From IMG/VR virus record IMGVR_UViG_3300045973_000546, positions 1-24,043 of that record: a stretch of DNA of 24,043 nt; one strand, written 5' to 3'. The notes beneath the pieces were generated by a model that made no database searches, was not told the DNA's origin, and worked only from the letters and a program-made list of their open reading frames with translations. The DNA is from a virus. Shown piece after piece: positions 7,687 to 18,400 of this stretch (its first letter is position 1; each line of letters starts with the position of its first letter). The position numbers and the translations under genes were made by a program.

Positions 7687-9354
7687 ATGGGTCGTAGAAA
7701 ATACGCAGATCAAGGGCTGGCTGTCATACAGGGGTTCAACATGGGCCGCCAGGTTGTGAAGGATTTCCAGGATGACCAGGTGCGCGCCGAGGTGGGCGAT
7801 GCAGCTCAAGCCAACCGGGCCACAGAATCAATGTCGGGCAATGATGCAGCCGCCGTTTTCAATAAGCAGTATGTGCCGCAGGATGGCGGGCCGGCGACGG
7901 CGGCCGAATACCTGCAGCAGAACCCAGGCGTAGCCGCTGCGCTGTCACCGGATCGTCAGGCCGGCTATGTCGTGGGAAAGGATAGCTTTGATAACCGTGC
8001 TTCTGCGAAAGCTAAGGCCAATGGCCTGAATGTCCAGGGAATGGCCGATGTTATGGCGCTCAACGGCAAGCCCGAGGAAGCAATGCGGCTTCAGCAGCAG
8101 GCGCGCCAGGGTGATTTGACTGAGTTGCAGATCAAGGGCGCCGAGCGTGGCGAACGCGAGGCAGCAGTTGAGGAAGAGTACAAGCTGAGCCGCCAGAAGC
8201 TGGCCGGCGAGTTCAGTGGCAACCGTATACGCGGCGATAACGACGCACTGATGTCGCAGTATGAGCAAGAGAAATCAGCCTATCAGGAAGCGCTCAAGGC
8301 AAACCCGGATAACCCGGCAGCGGCTGGCATTGCGCCGACCAAGCCGAAGCTGCGCACTATGACCGGGCTGGATATGCTGCATGACGCCAACCTGATCATG
8401 CAACACGACATGAAGTTTGGGAAAGTGGATCCAGCCAAGGCGCTGCAGTATCAGCAGATGGTTGGCCAGGTGAAGAAGGAAGTCAGCGTCGACGCATTCA
8501 AGCTGCTACACTCCGGTGACGTCAAGGGGGCGGTCAAGGCGTTCGAAGACCAGGGGGATCTGCGTCTTCCGGAAGGCGCCACCGTCGAGGCGCGCAAAGG
8601 TTTCTACGAAGTCGGTGGACAGAAGGTGCCGACCAATGAGCTCGTTGTGCATCTTGCGAATGGCCACGTCCAGGTAATCAACGGCCTGCAGGGCATGGAT
8701 GCGCTCGATGCGGCCGATAAGATCATCGGTAATAACTTCAAGGGTGCGGAGCTCGGTATCAGCAAGCAGCGTGTTGGACTGGAAGGCGCTCGGGTTGGTC
8801 TTGCGAACAAGGCGGAGGCGCGGGCGCAGGCGGAATTCGATGCAGGGGCGCCAGACCGAAGCCTTAAATCGACTGTCTCGACGCTTCAGCTTGGACTGGC
8901 GAACGCGTCGACCGATGAAGAGCGCACGCAAATATCGGCCAAGCTCAAGGCAATTCAATCCGGCATGGGAGCAGACAAGAATTCTCCTTCTGAGGTCAAG
9001 CTTGCCAAGTCTCTCGTTGATTCCGGTTTGGCGAAGGACATGAAGGAAGGTCTGCAGATTGCCATGTCGAAGAGCGGGCAGTCGCCGACAGAGCGCCATC
9101 TTGATCTTGTGAAGCAGTTCTCGAAGGATGATCCAAATCCGAATCGCGCGATCGAGAAGGCTAACCAGATCATGGTAGCCTCTGGTTTCGTCAAGAGCGG
9201 ATCGTCATGGAGTCAATCAGATGGTGCATCTGCGGCAACGCCAGCGCCCGCTCAGCTTCCCGCTCCAGAGCAGCGGAAGATCGGACAGTCCTATGACACG
9301 CCTAAAGGGAAATTGATCTGGCGCGGTACCGGCTGGGAGCAGCCAACCAAGTAG
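7687..9354 (+). CDS. Internal virion protein (gp15-slot)
   Basis: A 555-residue, mostly helical, hydrophilic protein rich in Ala, Gln, Lys and Glu. No transmembrane segment or enzymatic motif is seen. Residues about 130-200 and 360-450 look coiled-coil or alpha-solenoid-like. The C-terminal 30 residues carry the pattern GQSYDTPKGKLIWRGTGW, a short tail often found at the end of phage internal proteins of this kind (recollection). It lies between the gp14-slot protein and the giant gene, the place of gene 15 in T7-like virions, and is probably packaged and ejected. The start one base after the previous stop is supported by an AGGA a few bases upstream. Confidence 0.7.
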   Translation: MGRRKYADQGLAVIQGFNMGRQVVKDFQDDQVRAEVGDAAQANRATESMSGNDAAAVFNKQYVPQDGGPATAAEYLQQNPGVAAALSPDRQAGYVVGKDSFDNRASAKAKANGLNVQGMADVMALNGKPEEAMRLQQQARQGDLTELQIKGAERGEREAAVEEEYKLSRQKLAGEFSGNRIRGDNDALMSQYEQEKSAYQEALKANPDNPAAAGIAPTKPKLRTMTGLDMLHDANLIMQHDMKFGKVDPAKALQYQQMVGQVKKEVSVDAFKLLHSGDVKGAVKAFEDQGDLRLPEGATVEARKGFYEVGGQKVPTNELVVHLANGHVQVINGLQGMDALDAADKIIGNNFKGAELGISKQRVGLEGARVGLANKAEARAQAEFDAGAPDRSLKSTVSTLQLGLANASTDEERTQISAKLKAIQSGMGADKNSPSEVKLAKSLVDSGLAKDMKEGLQIAMSKSGQSPTERHLDLVKQFSKDDPNPNRAIEKANQIMVASGFVKSGSSWSQSDGASAATPAPAQLPAPEQRKIGQSYDTPKGKLIWRGTGWEQPTK

Positions 9355-9402
9355 GCGTAGCAAGCATGGCAGCATCATCCTATCTACTTGATGGGCGGTG
9401 CC

Positions 9403-12400
9403 ATGGAAAAGTTACTGAGCGACGAAGAAGTATTCGGAAAGCAATCAAATAGCGTAAGACTGCTTTCAGATGATGAGGTTTTCGGTACAGCGAGCAAGCG
9501 CCGGCCAATCGATCAGATCATCAAGGACGAGAGCGATCCAGTAAGAGCCGCCAATGCGGCTAGCGACGCCGGGTACGATTACGCCGAGATAGACAAGGCA
9601 ATCACCGAACGCGAAGAGCGGGCAAAGGCGATGTCAGAGAAGCGCACGGTCGGAAATGTGGCGACGGATCTTGTTGCTCAGCCGATTATCGGTGCTCAGA
9701 AAATGGCAGCGGGTGGAATTCGCTTCGTTGGAGACGTCATTGCCCCTGAGCCAGACAAGCCAATCGACAATTTCCGCGAACAGGGTGGCGTAGCAAATGT
9801 TCGTCAAATCGTCGGGCGCGGGTTAAGCCAGTTCGGCGGGGAGATATACCAAGAGGGCGGAGACATTGAAAAGCAGGTCAATGTTGAAATGCCGAACGCA
9901 ACCCTTCAGGGGTTGTACGGCGGCGCCAAGTCCCTCGCGTTGCAGGCACCAATGCTTGGCGCTCCCGGTGTTGCTGCGCCGCTTGCCTTCATGGGCGGGC
10001 AAGTCGGACTCGATAAATACGCCGAAGCACGTGAAGCGAAATACACCCCAGGTATGTCGGCCGCAATTGGCGCTGGGCATGGCGGTATCGAAGTCGCTAC
10101 CGAATTGCTCCCGACAAAGTTCTTCAAGGAATCCATTGGAAAGGCTGGACTGAAGGAATTCGTTGTTGGCCTATTGGCGCGAGAAGTGCCGGGTGAGCAG
10201 GCGGCCACGCTGGGCCAGGATGCAATCGATCAGGCTGTCGGCCTATCGGGCAAGACAAAGGGCGATTGGGAACAATACTGGCAAGACCGGCCTGCCGCGG
10301 CTTATCAAACCCTTCTCGCCACACTGTCGCAATCCGGACTGCAAACGGCTGGCCATGCCGCATACAAGAAGCTATCAACGATCGGCGAGCCGAAGACCAA
10401 TCAGGATCTGATTGCGCAAGAGCTCTCGGAAAATGTTGCCAGCACCAATTTCTCAGCCGAAGGAATCGCCCAGTCGGCAGTAAATCAACTGAGCCCTGAC
10501 CGTGCGCAGATGCATGCGGCACCGGCCGCGAGTGCTGTTGATCCGACTGCCATGGCGACCACCGGGGATTCTGTAAATCCAGCTGCAAACGCATCTACGC
10601 CGATACCCGAGAATCCACAATCTTCCAGCGACCCGCTTCAGCGACTCGCAGAAATCGAGATTGAATCTTCGCGTCGCGAGCTCACGCCGGCCGAGGTTTC
10701 AGAAGCCAATTCACTTATTGAACAACTTCAAGGAGAAGAGAATGCCGTTACCGAGCTACATGACAATTCCTCAGAAACTCGGGGCGCGACCGAGCCCTCT
10801 GCTGATGTCGCTACTGGCGGGCAAGGGGTGCAAGGGGAAGAAGCCGCCGCCAAAACGGTAAAGCCAGGGGGCGAATGGGCAGAGTTTCCACCCGAGTCCG
10901 GAACACTCGGAATTCCTCGTTCCGAGATGCCGCAGATCAAGGCAGAGCACCGCGGCGCCCTGATCAATTTCATGAACGCTCGAGGCATCACCAGCCAGCA
11001 GGAAGAGGTTCCAGCTGACTCACTAAAGCCAACGCAGGCAGAGTATTCGCCGAAGAAAGTCGAGAAAGCCAAGGGGTTCGAAGGTGGTGATCGGTCGATT
11101 CTTGTTTCGTCGGATAACCATGTTCTCGACGGGCATCACCAGTTGCTCGCGAAGCAAGAAGAAGGGAAGCCGGTAAAAATCATTCGCCTGAATGCACCGA
11201 TCAGCGACCTTGTTCCGCTGGCGCATGAATTCCCAAGCGCCACGACCGCGCCCGGAGCGCCTGGCACACCGCTAAATCAGGGGTTTGTTCCGCTCAATGT
11301 GCCGAGCCTGTCGCCGGCCGCACAGGCGCGGGTATCGGGAATCGATAGCAGGCTTGGTGAAATCCAGGCAGACATGCCGAATCGCACGGCGCCAGTGCGG
11401 GCATCTTTGCAGCGCGAAGCTGCTCAGCTGCTGAGTGAAAAAGAAGTGATTCACGCTCAAGCGGCAGAGGCGGCGCAAGCCAAGCCAAAACAGCCCGCCG
11501 CGCGCCAACCTTCGCCAATCGAGCGCCGCGATGATCTGGTCGGCGCAATCATGCGAGTGACTGGCGGCAATGGTATTGCGGCAAGCCATGCTCAAACCAT
11601 CGTTGGCGATAAGGCGAACGCAGCAACCAAGGTTCGCGGGCTCTTTACCAACAAGGGTACAGCAGACCTTGGCGACACGGCCATGCTGTTGCGTGAACAG
11701 GAAGGCTACGACGTCAAAGACGGCGAGCATCTTTCGGAACTGATCCGCGAACAGGCGGCCGGAAATCCCGTGTACTCGATGGAGCGCATCGAGCGCGATG
11801 CCGCAGCGAATGCAGAAAAGCAGCACAAAGATTCGATCAACCGCCGCGCCGAAGAACTTGGCTTGAAGAAGAGCGGTGGCAAGCGTACTCTTGATGCTGT
11901 CATTGCTGATATTGCCCGCGAAGAAAAGCGCCTATCCGATCTTGAGTCAGATGCCGAGCGCGAGGCAATTCAGGCTGCCGACATCGCAGATAGTATTTAT
12001 CAAGAAGAATCTGATCTAACTGAAGCCGATTTGATGCAATGGCTTGGTGATCGTGTCGAATATTCACAGGACGAAATCAATGAAGCCAATACCCGATCAT
12101 CTAAAATCAAAAGTAGAAGATCTGAAGCTCGATCTATTGAAATATCCGATGAGCAAGCGCAAGGAGATCATCGAGAAGGGGATGGCGATCGCTCGTCAGC
12201 GACAATTGGTAGCCAATCTAAAGAAGGAGCGCGAGGAAATCTCGAAGACCAGTCCGCCACAGGGCAGCGGAGCAAAGATGATCAAGGCAATCAAGGAAGC
12301 AACAAAGGCGATCAGCAAGACCGTGTAACCGAGGACGGTCCAAAGCCGCAGTATCAGGCGGGCGATCGCATTGTTCCGGGAAAAGATGTATTCGATGGCG

Positions 12401-15400
12401 ACATCGTAAAGACCAAGAATGGCAAGCTGTGGATGGCGCGCGTCAAGCGCGGGGACACAATCCCAGTTGTTCCGTTTGAAAACGGGAAGCCAGTTGTATC
12501 GGCAGATACACGCAAGACCTTCAGCCTGCTATCGCAGGAAGTCACGCACACCGGTGAAAACTATTACGGGCATGGCGGCCAGCCGAAGCCAGGGCTAACA
12601 CTTACCGGCCAAACAGCCGCAGAAATCCGGCAACAGGAACAGGATCGAGTCGCTGCTGCCGCAGAGGCTGCGCGTCAGGAAACGCAAGACGCTGCCGACA
12701 AGAAGGCGGCTGAAAAGAAATCACTCGAAGATGCCATCAAGGCCCGAGCTGCGAACCCTGACAACTTCCAGTTTGGCGAAGATGCGAAAGCTGCAGCGAA
12801 GCCGATGGGTAATCTGTTTGATCAGCCTAGCGCCAATGCGCAAGTAGCTAAATCAAACGCCAAAGAACCCCCACCAAAATACGGAATTTACCAACTACCT
12901 GATGGATCGTTCGCAAAGTTCGATAGGGTTTGGTATCGCGGAGAAAAAACAGAGCGCGCTGCAATGCTCTCTGAAATGGTTATCCCAGGAAACGCTGCGC
13001 CAAAAGATAGGCTAGATAGCCAATCATGGGTATTTACCAAGGGGTTTTCCCGCAATGAATACGATGGTAGTCCATTGCGTCTTACCAAGAATGGCGAGGA
13101 TGCTGCGGTCGACGCCAGCAATGAGCGAGAAACAGCGGATCGACCAAGCGCCGAACCTGTAACGGAGCCGGAGAAATCCGAGTCCAGTACCCCATCAGAA
13201 ATGGACTCGCTCAAAGCAGAGATGGGCGATGCCATTGGAGAACTAGCTTCTATCCTTGGTGTGAAGATGAATCTCACACCGGAAGAGGAAAGCAAGATCA
13301 TTCCGGTGATGTCGAAGATTTTCCGCATCGCCGCAAAGATGGGTTACATCAAGTTTGCTGATGCAGCGAAGTATGTCATGCAGCAGATTCGCACTATGGC
13401 CGGGACAATCGTTGCCGACAAGATCAGCATCGAGAATCTTCAGGCCGGTTACATAAATGTTTCCAAGGAGATCGGCGGCGACAAACGCGAAGCCATGTCC
13501 TATGATTCAATTGAAGACTTGGAGAAATCAGAAAATGTCACTGACGAGCGTAGCAGCACCGATCTGGAACGAGATAGCCAAGACGCAGAAGCTGCGGACG
13601 CCGTGGGCGAAGATGGCGTTCGCGCTGGACGGGATGGCGATGGCGGAACTGGAAGACAAGGAGTGGAAGGAGCTGAAGCTGAAAGTGGACAGCGAGGTAG
13701 CGAGCGCAGTAGTGAAGATGAAGCCGCTACTGCTGGAGAACATAGCGATCAGCAAATATACACAGGCGCACCCGAACTATCGCCAGGCTCTGCCGGAAGT
13801 CGTGTCGATATCGGAAGCAGTAATGATAGCCTCGATGGATTACCCATTGAATCAGACGCAGCAGCAGCAGTTGAAAAAACTGCTACAAGCAGAGTTCAAA
13901 AAGAACGGGATCAACTAGCCCAGCAAAAGTCCGACAACAAGCCGCAAGGCGAAGGACTAGCCGCTGTTCGTGCTGCGCTTCCTATCCTCACCGAAGGGCA
14001 GCAAGACGACGTATTCAAGACTGAAACGCGCTTCGCTGTTCCTGACGGTTACGGCATGCTTTTCACCAACGGCACAGGAACTGGTAAAACATTCTCTGGT
14101 CTTGGCGTCATTAAGCGCATGGGCAATCAGGGAAAGAACAATATCCTGATCGTCGCGCCTAGCGATGAAATCATCAATGCTTGGCAGAAGGCCGGCAAGT
14201 TGCTTGGCCTTGAGCTTACCCGCCTTGCTGATACCAACGACGCCGGAACGGGTATCACCATCACGACCTACGCCAACATGGGCGCCAACAATGCGCTGGC
14301 AACACGCGACTGGGATATGGTCGTCCATGACGAAGCGCACTACCTGGCGATGGATAAGGACGGCACCAGCACCAATGCACTGAAGAACCTGCGGGCGATC
14401 ACGTTGCATCCGGATGGCGTGTTTCAGCGTCACAACATGATCAATGCGGCCGACATCCAGCGTCTGGCCGAGCTGGACGCGAGCGCCAAATCAGACCGTA
14501 TGTCTGACTTTGATGTTCAATGGCAGCGTGCCGAGGTTACGCAGAAAGAAGCCGACAAGCTGCGCAACGAACTGAAGGTCAAGCAAGACGCCATCAAGCA
14601 AGACGTAGCAGATCGCCAGGGCGCCAACCGCACCCGCGCGTTGTTCCTATCTGCAACACCGTTCGCCTACGAGAAAACAATCGACTGGGCCAATGGCTAC
14701 ATCTTCGACTACAACGAGGGCCAGGCCAGCGAAGATCGCGAGTTCAGGGGTTACAACTCCGGCAGCAACAAAGACCGTTTCTTCATGCAGCACTTCGGCT
14801 ACCGCATGCGGACGGGCAAGCTGACGCAGCCAGATGCTAAGGTCGATAGCGGTTTGATGCAGCGCCAGTTCAACGCCTGGCTGAAGAAGAAAGGATCGTT
14901 GTCTGGCCGCATGCTCGATGTCGCAGCCGACTATGACCGCAAGTTCATCCTGGTTGATTCGGCTATTGGACAGCGTATTGACGAGGCGCTGCAGTGGTTT
15001 GAGGTGAAACGCAAGGCGCAGCACTCCGGCACAGGTGAGATGGGCGAAAGAGCCGGCGCCATCATGGCGAAGGCTGACCCATACGTTGATGCGCTGAACG
15101 CTGTGCGCGACCAGATCGCAGAGAAGTTCGATTACCTGTCGCGCCGCTACCTGCTCGAATCGATCAAGGCCCGCGAAGTGGTTCCGCATATCCGCGAACA
15201 CATGGCGATAGGGCGCAAGATTGTTGTGTTCCACGACTACAAGAAGGGCGGCGGATTCAACCCGTTCATTCTTGACGAGCGTTCAGTGAAATCTCAAGAG
15301 GCGATAGACGCCACAGTGTCGGCCGAGCAGTGGAATCGTGTTGTCCGCGAGTTCAATGCTGAGTTCAAAGACATCATCAATTCAGACCTGTTCAGACAGT

Positions 15401-18400
15401 CGTCTCCGATTGATATGTTCAAGCAGGAATTCCCAGGCGTGCTGCTGTTCAATGGCGACGTGCCGGCCAAGACGCGCTGCGACAATGTTGCCAAGTTCCA
15501 GGACGACGCCAGCGGTCCGCAGATCATCCTTGTTCAATCTGCTGCAGGCAAGGAAGGCATCAGCCTGCATGACACCACAGGAAAGCACCAGCGCGTTCTA
15601 TTCAACCTTGGACAGCCAACTCAGCCGACTACCGCTATCCAGCAGGAAGGCCGTATCTACCGAACCGGCCAGGTGACTGACGCAATGTTCCGCTACTTGA
15701 ACACGGGCACCAACTGGGAGAAATGGGCTTTCGCAACAACCATCGCCCAGCGTGCCAGCACAGCAGAAAACCTAGGCATGGGCGAAATGGCTCGCGCCTT
15801 GAAAGATGCGTTCGTCTCAGGATTTGAAGAATCTGGCGACTATCGCGCCGGGATGGCAGGCGAGGGCAAGGGTGGCAAGGAACGCGACAAGGCCGCGAAC
15901 GACGCGCTGACCGAATACGACCGCGCTCGCGCTTTCTACTTCGGCACGCAGAAAAAGAACAGCAAGACCAAGGCGCAGGAAGGTGCTGACTACTTTGCAA
16001 CGCCTGAACCTGTCGGATTGAAGATGGTTGAATGGGCTGACGTTCGCCCAGGTGAGCGCGTGCTTGAGCCGTCAGCCGGCCATGGCGCTATTGCTCGCTG
16101 GTTCCCTGACACAGCAGACAAGACGGCAATCGAGCCAAGCATGGCGCTACGCTCGCGCCTGGCGATGGTGTTCAACGGAACGATGATCGACACCGACTTC
16201 GAGTCGATGAATGTCGTCAATAAGTTCGACGCCATCGTGATGAATCCACCGTTCGGCTCTGGCGGGAAGATGGCCGTTGAACACTTGGCAAAGGCCGCTA
16301 CGCACTTGCGTGATGGTGGCCGCATTGTGGCCCTGATTCCTACGGGACCGGCTGCTGACAAGAAGTTCGACAAGTGGATGTATGGCGAGGAAGAGCGAGC
16401 CATCAAGCCACTTTTCGACCATCCTGTTCTTGGTCCTATCTACCGCGGCGATACCGTTAATACGCGCGCAAGCTGGATGAAGGAAGGCGTCATTGTTCGC
16501 CGTGACAAAGACGGTCATTTGTGGATGAAGCGCGAAGGCGTGCCGGGTGAATCAATGGTTGCCACGGAGTCATTCACCAGCGTCAAGCCGACAGGCAAGC
16601 GCACCGAGATGGTCAAGACGGCACCCAGCCTGAACATGGTTGCCGACATCAAGATGCCGTCAGTCACGTTCGAGCGAGCCGGCACGCAGGTAATGACGCG
16701 CATTGTTGTGATCGAGAAACAGACTGCTGCGGACAAGGTGATTGATACCCGTGGCGTCTATAACAAAGACTTCACCGGTGAAGACGACATCAATGCGCTG
16801 TTCAACCGCATGGAAAACATGGCGTTGCCTGGCCGCTTGAAAGAGCGCACTGAGGAAGAAGTGCCGGCGACGAAAACGCAGAAGGTGGAAAATCCAGCAC
16901 CGTCAGCAGTTGGCGATGTGGTCACAATCGAAGGGGCAGAGTACCCGATTGAAATCTACGTCACGAACGACGGAAAGGAAAAGCGCGGCATCTGGATGGC
17001 AGAGAGGCTGGCCAAGGCGCTTAATCCGCGTGCGTTTAAGACAGCGAAGAACAACGGTACGCCGAATCAAGGCAAGTTCTTTGTCGATGAATACTGGCTG
17101 AAGAAGAACGGCCCGGCAGTGCTATCAGCTGCGCCGTTTTCGCGCGGGGAAGACTTCACACCAATCAGCCTTGACGTTGCTGCCGGCGTTGTCCAGCGCG
17201 TCCGCGCCATCGCGGAGAAAGAGTGGAAAGTCGATATTCGCCTCGTCCCGACCTTTGATTCGCTTCCGGACGATACGAAACAGGCAATAGCCAAGTATGG
17301 TGAGGACACCAAGGCCAAGGGCGTACTGCACAAAGGGGTTATTTATCTGGTTGCTGATGAACATGAGTCAGAAGCCGATTTGGAAACCACTATTCTGCAT
17401 GAAGCCAAGGGGCATGTGGGGATTCGTCGATTGTATGGAGCAGAGGCAGAGAAAAAACTGAATGCCTTGTTCGATGCTATCGGCGGCGCGCCGGGCCTGG
17501 CCAACATTGCCAAGCGCCGCGGATTCACTGAAGAAATGCAGGGCTATGCGCTGTCGCTCAAGGATTCGGATTTCTCGAATGGTGAGCGGACACGGATCAT
17601 CATGGAGGAATTGCTTTCCCACATCGCCCAAGAGCCAAAATTCACGGACAAGGTGAAGGCCGTTGTTGGTGCGGTTCGCGCATGGCTTCGAGATAACGGT
17701 TTCATGAGCCTGTCAAGCTACGGAGAAACCGACCTTCTTAAAATCCTCAGTGATGCCAGCAAATCGCTAAGCGTTATCCGATCCGAAGACGGCCTAGCCG
17801 TCCTGATGGCGTCGTCCCGCATTTCGGCAACCGCCAACAATGCTTATCAGCAAGGGAAGCAGAAGGTTGCGGATCTAACGAGTCCGGAATCAATCAACAC
17901 CCTGGTCTATAACTTCCAGAACAAGTACGTCGACCTGAAGAACATGCAGGACCGAATCAAGGCGATAGGCGGCACGCTGACCGATCTGAATGATGCCTAT
18001 CTCGGTGAAGAGATGTATCACGGCAAGGTGATGAAGAAGACCGCGGATTTCCTCGACGAAGAGATTCATCCGTTGCTTCGCCAGCTGTTCAACAATGGAA
18101 TCAAGAAGGAAGATTTCGAGCAGTATTTGCATGCCAGGCATGCGCCGGAGCGTAATGCGGCTATGGCTTTGCGCAATCCGAATCAGGCGATGATTGATGC
18201 CGGCCAGACAAAGGCGGATGCGGATCTGAAATCGTTACATCTGCAGTTGCAAAATGCTCAGGCGCATGGCTTGGCTACCAAGGCGATTGATAATTCTATC
18301 GAGAAAGCTAAGGCAGAGCGTGCGCAATGGCATGGCGCTCAGGCATTCAAAGGCACCGAGGACGAGCGCAACTCGCTTTCCGGTATGAGCGATGCGGCGG

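Noticed and set aside
8506-9099. 197-codon minus-strand ORF opposite the gp15-slot gene
   Set aside because: The Arg/Leu-rich product has no recognisable pattern, while the plus-strand protein fits the operon. It is a shadow ORF.
9366-9452. Short ORF starting at ATG 9366 before the giant gene
   Set aside because: It runs out of frame into the giant N-terminus with no Shine-Dalgarno sequence and a junk-like product.
15338-15676. 112-codon ORF in the +1 frame of the giant gene
   Set aside because: Its product is Ser/Arg/Cys-rich and junk-like, and it overlaps conserved helicase motifs in the giant frame, so selection clearly acts on the giant frame there.
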